Shown one piece after another: positions 43,308 through 51,773 of a DNA stretch of 64,000 nt; the stretch's first letter is position 1, and the number at the start of each line of letters is the position of its first letter. The notes below the pieces were generated by a model. It was not told the origin of the DNA, searched no databases, and saw only the letters and a program-made list of their open reading frames with translations. The stretch is taken from positions 1 through 64,000 of the forward strand of contig JAZBOS010000084.1 in NCBI GenBank assembly GCA_036351255.1, given 5' to 3'. The position numbers and the translations under genes were made by a program. Source of the stretch: Bacteroides sp. GTDB taxonomy: Bacteria; Bacteroidota; Bacteroidia; Bacteroidales; UBA7960.

Positions 43308-43466
43308 GGTATTTGTGTTTTGATTTGGTTGTTGATGTGCAAATATAAAGGAAGCAGGATAAGCTGAGTAAATTTTTTATGGAAATTTAAAAAAATCACT
43401 GGTCGGCAATGTTTTCTTCAGGAACCTTACCTGCAAAAGGACTCTTTTGCGCCAATGGTTTGCTAA

Positions 43467-43508
43467 TAAACAAAACACCCGGCTGTTTTCAGCCGGGTGT
43501 TTTGTTTA
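43467..43508 (-). terminator. Long perfect-stem terminator after the PQQ-type dehydrogenase gene
   Basis: Two 19-bp perfectly complementary arms (43467-43485 and 43490-43508) with a TTTT loop. The stem contains ACACCCGGCTG and ends in runs of A/T on both sides, so it can work in either direction. Nothing else was seen in the 43308-43535 gap. Confidence 0.92.
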
Positions 43509-43535
43509 TACATTTCTCGATTATTGGTCTTTTTG

Positions 43536-44660
43536 TTATTGGTTCCAGGGCTGAATTCTGAAGAAGATCCCCGGACCTTCAGTCAGCACATAGATGTAGC
43601 CGTCGGGTCCCTGGCGGATGTCGCGGAAGCGGGCAAAGCCTTCCAGCAGGCGTTCGGTATGGGTCACCTGGTTTCCTTCCAACGCCACGCGGTGGATGTG
43701 CTGTCCGGCAAGGGCGCCTGCCAGCATATTGTTCTCCCAGCCTGGATACTTTTCACTGGTTACAAAGGCCAGTCCGCAGGGGGCTATTGAAGGGGTCCAG
43801 TGCATCACCGGGTCCATCATGCCGGGCAGCGTGGTATCGGGCGTAATGATGCTGCCATCGTAGTTGATACCGTGGGTCACCCTGGGCCAGCCGAAGTTTT
43901 CCCCTTTCAGGATGCGGTTGATCTCATCGCCGCCCTGAGCTCCGTGCTCGTGTGCCCAAAGCTCGCCCGTCACCGGGTGAAGTGCCATCCCCTGGATGTT
44001 GCGGTGGCCATAGGACCAGATCTCGGGCCGGGCCTCGGGATCCTCCACAAAAGGATTGTCTTCAGGGATTCGCCCGTCATCGTGCAGACGCATCACCGTG
44101 CCATTGTGATTGCTGATCAGCTGGGCATTTTCCTGCTCGCCGCGGTCTCCAATGGTGAAAAACATATAGCCGTTGCCGTCAAACACGATGCGGGTGCCAA
44201 AGTGATGGGGACGGCTGGTAAAAGGCTGTCCATGAAACAACAGCTCCACATCAGTCAGGGTGTTCCCCACCAGCTTGCCACGTGCGATGGCCGTATTTCC
44301 ACCCTCGCCACCCCGGGCTGCATAGCCCAGGTATATCAGCTGGTTCTCTTCAAAGTCGGGATGCAGCACCACGTCGAGCAGGCCACCCTGTCCGTGCACC
44401 CATATCTCGGGAAGGCCCCCAATGGGTTCAGGCAGCAGCGCCCCGTCTTCAAAAATGCGCAGCCGGCCAGGGCGCTCGGCGATCAGGATGCGGCCGTCGG
44501 GTAAAAAGGCCATCGACCAGGGGTTCTCAAGGCCCGTGGCAAGGGTGTCTACCGTAAATTGCAAGGCTTCGCTTTGTATTAGGTTTTCCGGTGGAGCCTG
44601 CTCCCTGGCATTGCAAGAAAACAAAATCAAGCTTAGTGTCAGTATGATCAGCGTTCTCAT
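43536..44660 (-). CDS. PQQ-dependent soluble aldose dehydrogenase-like lipoprotein
   Basis: A 374-residue six-bladed propeller of the glucose/sorbosone dehydrogenase (YliI-like) family. It shows NPWSMAFLPDGRILIAERPG, VLHPDFEEN, HNGTVMRLHDDGRIPEDNPF and EHGAQGGDEINRI. The signal ends in lipobox LFSC (Cys16), so it is probably a lipoprotein. It would oxidise aldoses with PQQ; no PQQ-synthesis genes are visible, so the cofactor may be imported. Confidence 0.9.
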   Translation of the reverse strand: MRTLIILTLSLILFSCNAREQAPPENLIQSEALQFTVDTLATGLENPWSMAFLPDGRILIAERPGRLRIFEDGALLPEPIGGLPEIWVHGQGGLLDVVLHPDFEENQLIYLGYAARGGEGGNTAIARGKLVGNTLTDVELLFHGQPFTSRPHHFGTRIVFDGNGYMFFTIGDRGEQENAQLISNHNGTVMRLHDDGRIPEDNPFVEDPEARPEIWSYGHRNIQGMALHPVTGELWAHEHGAQGGDEINRILKGENFGWPRVTHGINYDGSIITPDTTLPGMMDPVMHWTPSIAPCGLAFVTSEKYPGWENNMLAGALAGQHIHRVALEGNQVTHTERLLEGFARFRDIRQGPDGYIYVLTEGPGIFFRIQPWNQ

Positions 44661-44799
44661 TGTTTGAAAGTTTTTAATGGTTCTATTTCCTTTTCAAACC
44701 CTTCCCCGGGCTTTTATTTGATAAAGTTAGTGAAAAATCAGGGAAAAGAAAAGACCCGGGTAGTCCGTTGTTTTCCTGTTGAGAAAATGAATTCTGGCT

Positions 44800-45564
44800 T
44801 TAAGCCGGAAGTATCCCGATCAGCAAAAAGGCTCCTTGCTGCACGACTTTCTCCAGCAAGCCATCCTGGTAAAGCACCCCCTCAAACCCTGCCCGTTCCA
44901 GTTCCTTAAACCATAGGTCCTTGCTGAAAAGGCCGAGGATATGCACATCGATCATGGTCTTGAGGCGTCGCTGGTCGCGAATCAGGCAAATGAAAGTGGC
45001 TTCAAAGCTAGGGTCTCCCTGGTCGGGAACATAATTGTTCTCAATGAAGGTGATCTCTACGCCTTTTTCAGAAGCCGTTTCAACGGTGGTCCGGTTTTGT
45101 GGAAACTTCTCAGGGTCGTAGCCCACAATGGCCAGCAGCAAGCCCCCGGGGTTCAGCAGCTTTTTGGCATTGCTGAACACCTGTAGCATCTCGGAAGGCG
45201 AACGCAAATAATCAATCGAGTCGGGAATGATCACAGCATCGAAGCGTTTCGTGGTGCTGAAAGTCCGCATATCGCCGGTATGATAATCACATTCGGGGTT
45301 TTTCCTGCGGGCGCTGCTGAGCATATCTCCACTCAGGTCAACACCCGTCACACTGAAATGCTGTTTCAGGTGATGGTCCATGTTGCCCGATCCGCAACCC
45401 AGATGCAACAGGCTGCGGGTAGGCTGCTGCTCATGGTCCCTGATTTGCATGACCACATAATCAGCCAGGCTGGCATACTCCTCGCGGCTGCTTACAAGCT
45501 CCCATACCCACTGATAATCCGTGTATAACTGGGGACCGCTCGAATACTCCTTTTTCTTTTTCAT
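44800..45564 (-). CDS. Class I SAM-dependent methyltransferase
   Basis: A 254-residue soluble protein with the Rossmann motif LLHLGCGSGN at about 56-65, VTGVDLSGDML and the downstream acidic RFDAVIIPDS strand. It is a small-molecule-type methyltransferase; the acceptor is not deducible. It stands alone, about 95 bp from the GtrA gene and 140 bp from the PQQ enzyme. Confidence 0.85.
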   Translation of the reverse strand: MKKKKEYSSGPQLYTDYQWVWELVSSREEYASLADYVVMQIRDHEQQPTRSLLHLGCGSGNMDHHLKQHFSVTGVDLSGDMLSSARRKNPECDYHTGDMRTFSTTKRFDAVIIPDSIDYLRSPSEMLQVFSNAKKLLNPGGLLLAIVGYDPEKFPQNRTTVETASEKGVEITFIENNYVPDQGDPSFEATFICLIRDQRRLKTMIDVHILGLFSKDLWFKELERAGFEGVLYQDGLLEKVVQQGAFLLIGILPA

Positions 45565-45658
45565 GATTCGATAGAACTGATGATAGGGAAAAGGAAATTC
45601 TTTTCCTCCTTAACAAAGTTAAGAAGTTACCGATAAATATGTTCTGTAAAAGGAAGCC

Positions 45659-46066
45659 TCAGACTTTTTTTGCTTTTTTAAACACCCAGTGTTTCTGAAG
45701 GTTGAAGTTGATCAGGGTAACGCACAGATCGGTAATGATCCGGCTGATCTTGTAGTCCAATCCAAACAGGGAAGTCACAAAAAAGGTGCCGGAAGCCTTT
45801 AGTAGAATGCTGTTGGCCACCACCGGCACAAACTTCATAAACTGTTGCCAGGAAGGGTTTTTATAGGGCAGGTCTTTTGTGCGGAAAGCCCAGCGCCTGT
45901 TGAGGGTGAAGTTTACCAGGGCGCCCAGGACCCCGCCAATGGCAATAGAAATGGTATAGTGTACGTTGAAAAACTCGGTGATGATGACCATAAACAAGTA
46001 GTCAATCGCCCCGCCAGCAAAAGCGGAGACCTGTGCCTTGGAAAACATTAGGATTCGCTTAACCAT
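45659..46066 (-). CDS. GtrA-family membrane protein
   Basis: A 135-residue protein with four transmembrane helices and the GtrA pattern (GGVLGALVNFTLNRRWAF and NFNLQKHWVFKK). GtrA proteins are proposed flippases or partners for lipid-linked sugars. It overlaps the phosphatidyltransferase gene by 8 bp. ATG 46066 is taken; the frame extends 17 basic codons upstream without conservation. Confidence 0.85.
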   Translation of the reverse strand: MVKRILMFSKAQVSAFAGGAIDYLFMVIITEFFNVHYTISIAIGGVLGALVNFTLNRRWAFRTKDLPYKNPSWQQFMKFVPVVANSILLKASGTFFVTSLFGLDYKISRIITDLCVTLINFNLQKHWVFKKAKKV

Positions 46067-46763
46067 TCGCTGCTTTTTTTGCTTTTTCCTCCCGGTCACG
46101 CGCATCGGCCAGGACAAGCAATTTCACAAAGTCAATCAGGTTAACCATAAACAGCACGATACAGGCCAGGGAAGCGGAATACAGGATGGAACCATTCACC
46201 AGCACCTCCAGCACCAGGAGGGCTGAAATAAGCAGGCGCACCTCAGTGGGTCCGAAAGCTCCTGAATCGATCGAGTATTTCCCTGTGACCTGGTAACGCA
46301 GCAGGGCGGTGATCATCTCCCAGCCATACAAAACCACAAACACAAAACCCACTATTTTCCAAAGCCCGGGGGCAAAAAAAATAAAACCCAGGCCCATCAG
46401 GATGATGCCCAGCCAGTCGACGGTCAGGTCGAGCGAGAAACCATACCACTTGCGGGGTTTGTTGCGGTAATAGGCAATGCGCCCGTCCAGCGAGTCGCCA
46501 AACCAGCTGATGAAAAAGCCTGCCACACCCAGCAGCAGCCAGGTTTTCCCCACTGTGGCAGCCAATATAAAGGACAGGAGGACCACGATGCTGCCAACAA
46601 ACCCAATGCCTGTCAGCATATCCGAACTGATCCAGCCCGGGATGATCTGCACCAGGTAGGCAATGGCCTTTTGTTCGTATTTCCTCAATAGATTGGTACG
46701 TTCCCGCCCCTGCGAAATGCTCTTTACCACCTTACCAATGGGCTCCTTCGACGTTTCTGTCAT
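46059..46763 (-). CDS. CDP-alcohol phosphatidyltransferase family protein
   Basis: A 234-residue multi-pass membrane enzyme. The CDP-alcohol site reads DSLDGRIAYYRNKP then GFSLDLTVDWLG, giving the D-x2-DG-x2-A...G-x3-D-x3-D pattern with the usual Arg after Ala replaced by Tyr. It would join an alcohol to CDP-diacylglycerol. ATG 46763, preceded by AGGGAAAGAG, is preferred over an upstream GTG. It overlaps gtrA, so the two are cotranslated. Confidence 0.82.
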   Translation of the reverse strand: MTETSKEPIGKVVKSISQGRERTNLLRKYEQKAIAYLVQIIPGWISSDMLTGIGFVGSIVVLLSFILAATVGKTWLLLGVAGFFISWFGDSLDGRIAYYRNKPRKWYGFSLDLTVDWLGIILMGLGFIFFAPGLWKIVGFVFVVLYGWEMITALLRYQVTGKYSIDSGAFGPTEVRLLISALLVLEVLVNGSILYSASLACIVLFMVNLIDFVKLLVLADARDREEKAKKAANG

Positions 46764-46908
46764 CTCTTTCCCTATTAATACCTGGTCATTTCCATTGGCC
46801 AGAAAGGCTGCCCCCGGCCTTGCCAATTCTCCTGGCAACACAATGAACAGCCCCTATTCGATTTATGGCAAATATATAAAATAGAATCAGATCAGTTGCC
46901 TTTAAAAT

Positions 46909-47247
46909 TCAAAAAAAACTGCAGAAAGTTATTTTTGTTTGGATCAATAAATATTGCAACCAGCTCATAATGAGGTTAAAAGACAAATAATAACCGTCTT
47001 TTTCTTGTTTCTTATTCTTTGTCAGGATAAAGTGATCCAACACATTGCTTCTGTCCAAAGATGCATAGCCTTGCATAAACGCCCATCCATCCGTCCCCAT
47101 ATCAGCAATAGCCCTCATTTTATGATCGTCTAAAATGGATGTTCCGGTCCGTTTGCAGGATTTACTCGCGGGGCTTTCCTGTTCGGCAGCCGGTAACACT
47201 AGCTCCTTGGCGGAAGCCCTGCTTTCCAGCCACCCCGGAATCATCAC
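46909..47247 (-). CDS. Doubtful small open frame
   Basis: A 112-residue frame in the otherwise empty 46764-47287 gap. A central piece (MRAIADMGTDGWAFMQGYAS and a later FILTKNKK) resembles small beta-sheet proteins with a GW motif, but the ends look random and the start is unclear. It may be a decayed gene or a chance frame. No other feature was seen in this gap. Confidence 0.2.
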   Translation of the reverse strand: MMIPGWLESRASAKELVLPAAEQESPASKSCKRTGTSILDDHKMRAIADMGTDGWAFMQGYASLDRSNVLDHFILTKNKKQEKDGYYLSFNLIMSWLQYLLIQTKITFCSFF

Positions 47248-47287
47248 GGTAAGCAGTCAGTGTTTCGTGGGTCGAAGGTTTGGATGA

Positions 47288-48709
47288 TTAAAAGCCAAGG
47301 TATTCCCTGGCAAGGGTTTTGTCAAAATCGCTGCGGCGGAAAGGATGCGCCTCGGTGTTGAAAATGTTATCCTCAAAATCAAACTTTTCCTGATGGTAGG
47401 AGAAGGTGAGATAGAGGTATTTTAGCGTTTCAGCAAAGAAGAAGGTAGCCATCTCATCGCGCTGTTCCATGGTCTCCACATCGGCCACGGCAGTATAGGC
47501 CACCTCGGTGCGACAGTGCTGTTTGATGCTGTTCCAGTAGCGTTCATTCCGGTTGAAATACAGGGTGTCGCCGTTAAAGTGGTAGAGGTAATAGGCCGAT
47601 TCGATGACTTCGGGGTTGAGGTCATACACCGGGTAGTTGGGCTGCCCGCTTTCATAATCGTAAACCATTGGCACCAGCCCGTATTTGTTCCACAGCCAGT
47701 CCCAGGTGGTGTGCAGCCTTTCGGCCAGGGCGGTGTCGCCTGCCAGTGCCAGGGTGGCGGGGAAGAAGGCATCGTAAAGCGTTACCGAGGCGCTGGTTTG
47801 CTCGCCCGTTTCCATATCCACCCGCGCATTCCAAAGCAAACCCTCGTGTTCCTTCAAAATATATCCCTTGATGGAGCTGATGCTTTTATTAAAGATTTCT
47901 CCAAGTTCAGGATCACCAAACAGCAGGAAACTCTTCAGCAGGTATTCGTAATAAGAATCGACCCCAGCGCAGATATGGCTCTGCTTCGACACCCATTCGC
48001 CGGTTTCCACATCAATGATGTCGCCGATCAGGCCCAGTTCTGAACGGCGCTCATAAATCGCCAGGGTGGCTTTTTTAGCCGCCTGGTAATATTTGGGGTC
48101 GCGGGTATAATAACTCAGGATCCCCATTTCCATGGTATAGGTCGCGGCCTCGGCCACATTCACCGTGTCGCCCCGCGCCACCCCCGTCTGCAGGTTCACC
48201 CAGTAGGTCGGGATACCTGTCGTGGTATTGAAGGCCGGCAGCATCCGGTCACCAAAGTCGCGCGCCTTTTCCAGCACCCGATCATTTCCCGAAAGGGCAT
48301 ACATCGACAGCAAGCCCCCCAGGATGCGGATGTTCACCTCAAACACCTTGGCGTCGATGTTCTTGTCGAAATGCAATGAATCGACCACGTAGCGCTCGAT
48401 CTCTGCCGCCTCCTCCATCAGCCCCATCACGTGCAGGGTGCTGTAAGCATCGATGGGCGAGATGTACAGGGGCTCGTCATACCAGTCCGTGTACGACTTC
48501 GACAGGGGCGTCAGCACATCATGACCCCAGGCATATTCCTTGTAAGCCTGCCACGCCCTCAGGGTCTCGTTCACCACATCAGTGGCCAGCGAATCGGCGT
48601 GGGCTATTGCCTCTGCTGAGATGGCATCTTCATCCTGGTTTGCATTGCGTTGGTTGCTGCAAGCCGAAACGATCAATAGGATCAGCAGGAGAGGGATCAA
48701 TTTTCTCAT
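47288..48709 (-). CDS. GH47 alpha-1,2-mannosidase lipoprotein
   Basis: A 473-residue glycoside hydrolase of family 47. The Class I mannosidase residues are present: Glu124 (VFEVNIRILGG), Asp251 (GVDSYYEYLLK), Glu367 (LNPEVIES) and the calcium-binding Thr452 (NTEAHP). An N-terminal lipobox VSAC (Cys17) marks a surface or periplasmic lipoprotein. The frame starts earlier at 48748, but ATG 48709 begins the signal peptide. It would trim alpha-1,2-mannose from glycans. No SusC/D pair is adjacent. Confidence 0.93.
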   Translation of the reverse strand: MRKLIPLLLILLIVSACSNQRNANQDEDAISAEAIAHADSLATDVVNETLRAWQAYKEYAWGHDVLTPLSKSYTDWYDEPLYISPIDAYSTLHVMGLMEEAAEIERYVVDSLHFDKNIDAKVFEVNIRILGGLLSMYALSGNDRVLEKARDFGDRMLPAFNTTTGIPTYWVNLQTGVARGDTVNVAEAATYTMEMGILSYYTRDPKYYQAAKKATLAIYERRSELGLIGDIIDVETGEWVSKQSHICAGVDSYYEYLLKSFLLFGDPELGEIFNKSISSIKGYILKEHEGLLWNARVDMETGEQTSASVTLYDAFFPATLALAGDTALAERLHTTWDWLWNKYGLVPMVYDYESGQPNYPVYDLNPEVIESAYYLYHFNGDTLYFNRNERYWNSIKQHCRTEVAYTAVADVETMEQRDEMATFFFAETLKYLYLTFSYHQEKFDFEDNIFNTEAHPFRRSDFDKTLAREYLGF

Positions 48710-48882
48710 TGTCAATTTTGTTTTTTTGAAGATGAATATCCGGTTCATTTAAAAAGTTTCAGCCAAAAAAAGACCGGTGAACAGCCATTACCTGCAAGAG
48801 TTCCCAGTCTAACCAGGGCGGAAAGTTAATAAACTTTCGGCAAATTTTCAGGCACACTGGTTGGGAAAATCGCCCTTATCAC

Positions 48883-48904
48883 AGAGGTACCATAGAGGTA
48901 CCAT
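48883..48904. repeat. Perfect 11-bp tandem duplication
   Basis: AGAGGTACCAT occurs twice in direct succession immediately before the octamer array, in the 308-bp gap upstream of the GH47 gene. Confidence 0.8.
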
Positions 48905-48964
48905 GGTCGTAGTTTATTCGGTTTAAACCGTATAAACCCCGTTTAAACTCCGTATGAACCATGG
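48900..48964. repeat. Second GTTTAAAC-like octamer array, flanked by ACCATGG
   Basis: Between two ACCATGG copies (48900 and 48958) lie AGTTTATT, GTTTAAAC (48921), GTATAAAC (48930), GTTTAAAC (48941) and GTATGAAC (48952), 9-11 bp apart. It shares TCGTAGTTTA and AAACTCCG with the array at 13.8 kb, where the corresponding sequences are ACGTAGTTTA and AAACTCCG. No gene in the 48749-49056 gap. Confidence 0.75.
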
Positions 48965-48974
48965 GCCAGTCCAC

Positions 48975-49001
48975 AAAAAAATCCCTGGAGAACCCAGGGA
49001 T
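48975..49001 (-). terminator. Rho-independent terminator after the DUF3788 gene
   Basis: ATCCCTGG and its complement form an 8-bp stem with a 5-base loop; on the minus strand seven T follow. It lies 56 bp after the DUF3788 stop. Confidence 0.85.
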
Positions 49002-49056
49002 GTGGTTTATTATCAAAGCTTTGATAGCCTTCAGAAAAGATGCCTGTCGAAGCTGA

Positions 49057-49479
49057 TCACTTCAGGCTTTTCTTGTAGCGGGCCACTTCCAGCAGTTCGG
49101 GCAGTTGTAATTTATCCTGGATGTTGAATACCAGGGGGATCATGCGTCCCGAGGGTTTTGTTTGGCGGAAGGTTTCCTTCAGGCTTGCGGAAAGGTTGAG
49201 TTCAAACACGCCCGGGGCGGTCTTTTCATTGAAATAAAAAGCAGTCTTGAAAAAGCCATCCCACACGGAGAGCCAGCATACTGTTTTTTTGCCAAAGACG
49301 ATCTTACAAAGCCAGGCCTTGCCATCCTTGTAATAGCTCCAATGAGGTACAAGGCCAAATTCGGGGCCTGCCAGGGTTTCCATCAGGTTCTCATAAGTGG
49401 GGTAACTGTCGCCCAGGGCGTTTAGCAGCACCTCAGCCGTCGGTCGCACTCCTGGTTCGCGCAAAAGCAAAGTTTCCAT
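49057..49479 (-). CDS. DUF3788-family protein
   Basis: A 140-residue soluble protein with the DUF3788 pattern: GPEFGLVPHWSYYKDGKAWLCK, then KTVCWLSVWDGFFKTAFYF and RMIPLVFNI. The fold resembles SMUG/DUF1801-like carrier domains; function is unknown. ATG 49479 is used; a TTG seven codons earlier opens the frame. The gene is monocistronic with its own terminator. Confidence 0.8.
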   Translation of the reverse strand: METLLLREPGVRPTAEVLLNALGDSYPTYENLMETLAGPEFGLVPHWSYYKDGKAWLCKIVFGKKTVCWLSVWDGFFKTAFYFNEKTAPGVFELNLSASLKETFRQTKPSGRMIPLVFNIQDKLQLPELLEVARYKKSLK

Positions 49480-49563
49480 TTTACTTGTTTTTAGGTTCAA
49501 GTAAATGTATGAAAAAATGGGGGTTTCTGAAAGGATTTGGCCTAAGAAAAGGGGGTGTCGGGC

Positions 49564-50556
49564 TCAGTTGTTTTTGCCGCAGCAGTGCTTGAACTTTTTG
49601 CCGCTTCCGCAGGGGCAGGGGCTGTTGCGGCCGATGCTGCGTTTTTTGAAATTCAGGGGCAACCTTTCGGTGCCTTTTTGACTGAAGATCTTTTCGAGCA
49701 TGACATAGATTTCGGGGTGTTTTTGTTTGAGCAGGTGGGGCTGCTCGAAAAAATATTCGCTGACCACCGCGAAAAACTCCTGCTTGTTGGTGGCACCATA
49801 AGGGTTAATGCCCGACTGATTGTTGAAGATCTTCTCCATTTCTTCTTCGACCAGGTTGAGCCAGGGGATGGCATACTGGTTCTGCAGGAGGACCTCAGGC
49901 AGGCCGTCGGCCACCCCATCAGTCATATCGATCAGGTGGGTAAACTCGTGAATGCCCACGTTTTTCTTGTCGTTGGCAATGGCAAAGCCCTGCCGGAGGG
50001 CCTGTTGCGAAAGGATCATCATACGGTCCATGGCCCCGGTGCCAACCATCCCCAGGATGAATTTCTGGTGGCCGGTGTCGTATTGCTCGTCGAAGGAGCC
50101 GGGATAAAGCAACACCTCGCTCAGGTTGCGGTATTCCCATCCGCGGAAGCGAAATACGGGGATAACAGCGCTGGCCGACACCAGCAGGCGGTCGGTGTCG
50201 TTGATGCGGGTTTTGATGCCGGTGATGCGTTTCTCGGCAAGAAAGATCTGTATGTCCTTTTCAAAGACAGGCTTTTCGCTGGCAGGCAGGTGGTTATAGT
50301 AAATCACCTTTTCGGTGAGGATCTTGCGCCAGGCCGGGGGAAATTCCGTGGCAAGAATTTTTTTTCGTCTCCTGTATTTAAGGGTCGCCCAGCGCCAGAT
50401 CAGGAAAAGCCCCAGGGTACCTATAATGATGAGAAAGATGAATTGGCCGGATGACTTTTGAAGGCTGCTGATCAAAAGGGGCGAATATACAAGCACGAAT
50501 GCACCAGACAGGATCCAGGGCAATGAGCCTCTTTTATTCGGATGCGGATCTTCCAT
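49564..50556 (-). CDS. MtfA-like zinc peptidase with SEC-C tail
   Basis: A 330-residue protein with one or two N-terminal transmembrane helices (about 10-60) and an M90-type catalytic domain. Its zinc motif HEFTH sits in NVGIHEFTHLIDMTDG. The C-terminus has the SEC-C zinc motif CPCGSGKKFKHCCG. MtfA in enterobacteria releases the Mlc repressor; the role here is unknown. ATG 50556 is preferred to an upstream TTG. Confidence 0.85.
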   Translation of the reverse strand: MEDPHPNKRGSLPWILSGAFVLVYSPLLISSLQKSSGQFIFLIIIGTLGLFLIWRWATLKYRRRKKILATEFPPAWRKILTEKVIYYNHLPASEKPVFEKDIQIFLAEKRITGIKTRINDTDRLLVSASAVIPVFRFRGWEYRNLSEVLLYPGSFDEQYDTGHQKFILGMVGTGAMDRMMILSQQALRQGFAIANDKKNVGIHEFTHLIDMTDGVADGLPEVLLQNQYAIPWLNLVEEEMEKIFNNQSGINPYGATNKQEFFAVVSEYFFEQPHLLKQKHPEIYVMLEKIFSQKGTERLPLNFKKRSIGRNSPCPCGSGKKFKHCCGKNN

Positions 50557-50706
50557 TCTTTTTTTGTTTGGCAGGTGCTGGCCTGGAGGTACAGGTTCAT
50601 AAAAACAAGCCTTTTTGGCTTGCTCCAATCCTCAAATATAAAAGGATTCTGAGGATAATTTATGTTTTCTGTATGAATATTTTAGGATTCAGGACGATCG
50701 GCAATG

Positions 50707-50747
50707 AAAACAAAAACGCCCCGGAAGCCAACTGCCGGGGCGTTTGT
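50707..50747 (-). terminator. Rho-independent terminator closing the 50.8-60.1 kb gene run
   Basis: AAACGCCCCGG and its complement form a perfect 11-bp stem; on the minus strand TTTTTGTTTT follows. It lies 22 bp past the hydrolase stop. Confidence 0.9.
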
Positions 50748-50768
50748 CATCCACGAAAGTGGAAGGGA

Positions 50769-51749
50769 TTATCTGGGCTTGAGGAAGCTGATGACCTCCT
50801 CGTTGAAGCGGTCAGGGTTTTCGAATTGCAGAAAGTGGCCTGTATCGGGCAAAATCACCAGTTGGCTTTTGGCGATCTTTTCGGCCCCCACTTGTGCCAC
50901 CGCGGCCGTAGTGCCGGGGTTGAGGAAACGGTTGGGGATCAGGTTGTCCTTTTCGCCAAAAAGAATCAGGGTAGGTTGGGTGATCTTTTCGAGGTGATCG
51001 ATGACGGGTTCGTCGACCATGCCGTTGACCGACTCAACCACGGCATGGCAATAGGCATCGAAGTCTTCGGCGCTGCGCATGGCAATGCGGTCGGTGATCA
51101 TGAACTCGGCATCGTCGGGCAGTTCATAGAAGTTGTAGGCCAGGTTCGACACGATATCTTCTACGCGGGTGAGTTTGACGCCGCGCAGGGTCATGACATT
51201 CCGGAACCATTGCTTCTGGCCTTCGGTGAAGCGTTCAAAGCCGGCAGGTGCAGCGAGGATAAGCCGCTTGACCCTTTCAGGGTGCTTCATAGCGGCCACC
51301 ATGCTGATCTGCCCGCCCATTGAATGCCCTGCCAGTACTGCCTGATCCAGTTCGAGCTGGTTCATAAAGTCAACCACCACGTCGGCGTAAAAGCTCATCA
51401 TCCCGCTGTGGGGTTCCTTGCTGGAGTGGCCATAGCCGGGCAAGTCGATGGCGATGCAGCGGAAATCATCCTTCAGGCCTTCGATGTTCTTCTTCCAGGC
51501 GGGCAGGTAGGAGCCCAGTCCGTGGATGAAGATAATGGTTTCGTTGCCCTGGCCTTCGTCGACGTAGGCCAGTTTGCGCCCATCGCTCAGGGTGGCATGA
51601 TGCACCGTATAAGGATATTCTATCTCGTTCAGGCTGTTGAGGCCCGGGAGATCATTGTAAGGATGCCATTGTTTCGGGTTCATGGTCTTACATTGGTTAA
51701 AGAGCACGAGGGGGGCGAGTATGACAATGAGTTTGAGAAAGTTCTTCAT
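50769..51749 (-). CDS. Exported alpha/beta hydrolase (probable esterase)
   Basis: A 326-residue hydrolase with an N-terminal export signal and a Cys at 20 that could be lipidated (LFNQC, an atypical lipobox). The oxyanion HGLGS (76-80), nucleophile Ser143 in GHSMGG, Asp in a FGEKDNLIP segment, and His in DTGHFLQFE complete the triad. It is the last gene of a minus-strand run and starts 24 bp after the barrel gene. Esterase on a polyester or short-chain ester is inferred from context. Confidence 0.85.
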   Translation of the reverse strand: MKNFLKLIVILAPLVLFNQCKTMNPKQWHPYNDLPGLNSLNEIEYPYTVHHATLSDGRKLAYVDEGQGNETIIFIHGLGSYLPAWKKNIEGLKDDFRCIAIDLPGYGHSSKEPHSGMMSFYADVVVDFMNQLELDQAVLAGHSMGGQISMVAAMKHPERVKRLILAAPAGFERFTEGQKQWFRNVMTLRGVKLTRVEDIVSNLAYNFYELPDDAEFMITDRIAMRSAEDFDAYCHAVVESVNGMVDEPVIDHLEKITQPTLILFGEKDNLIPNRFLNPGTTAAVAQVGAEKIAKSQLVILPDTGHFLQFENPDRFNEEVISFLKPR

Positions 51750-51773
51750 AGCTTACCTGATTTGGATAATACA

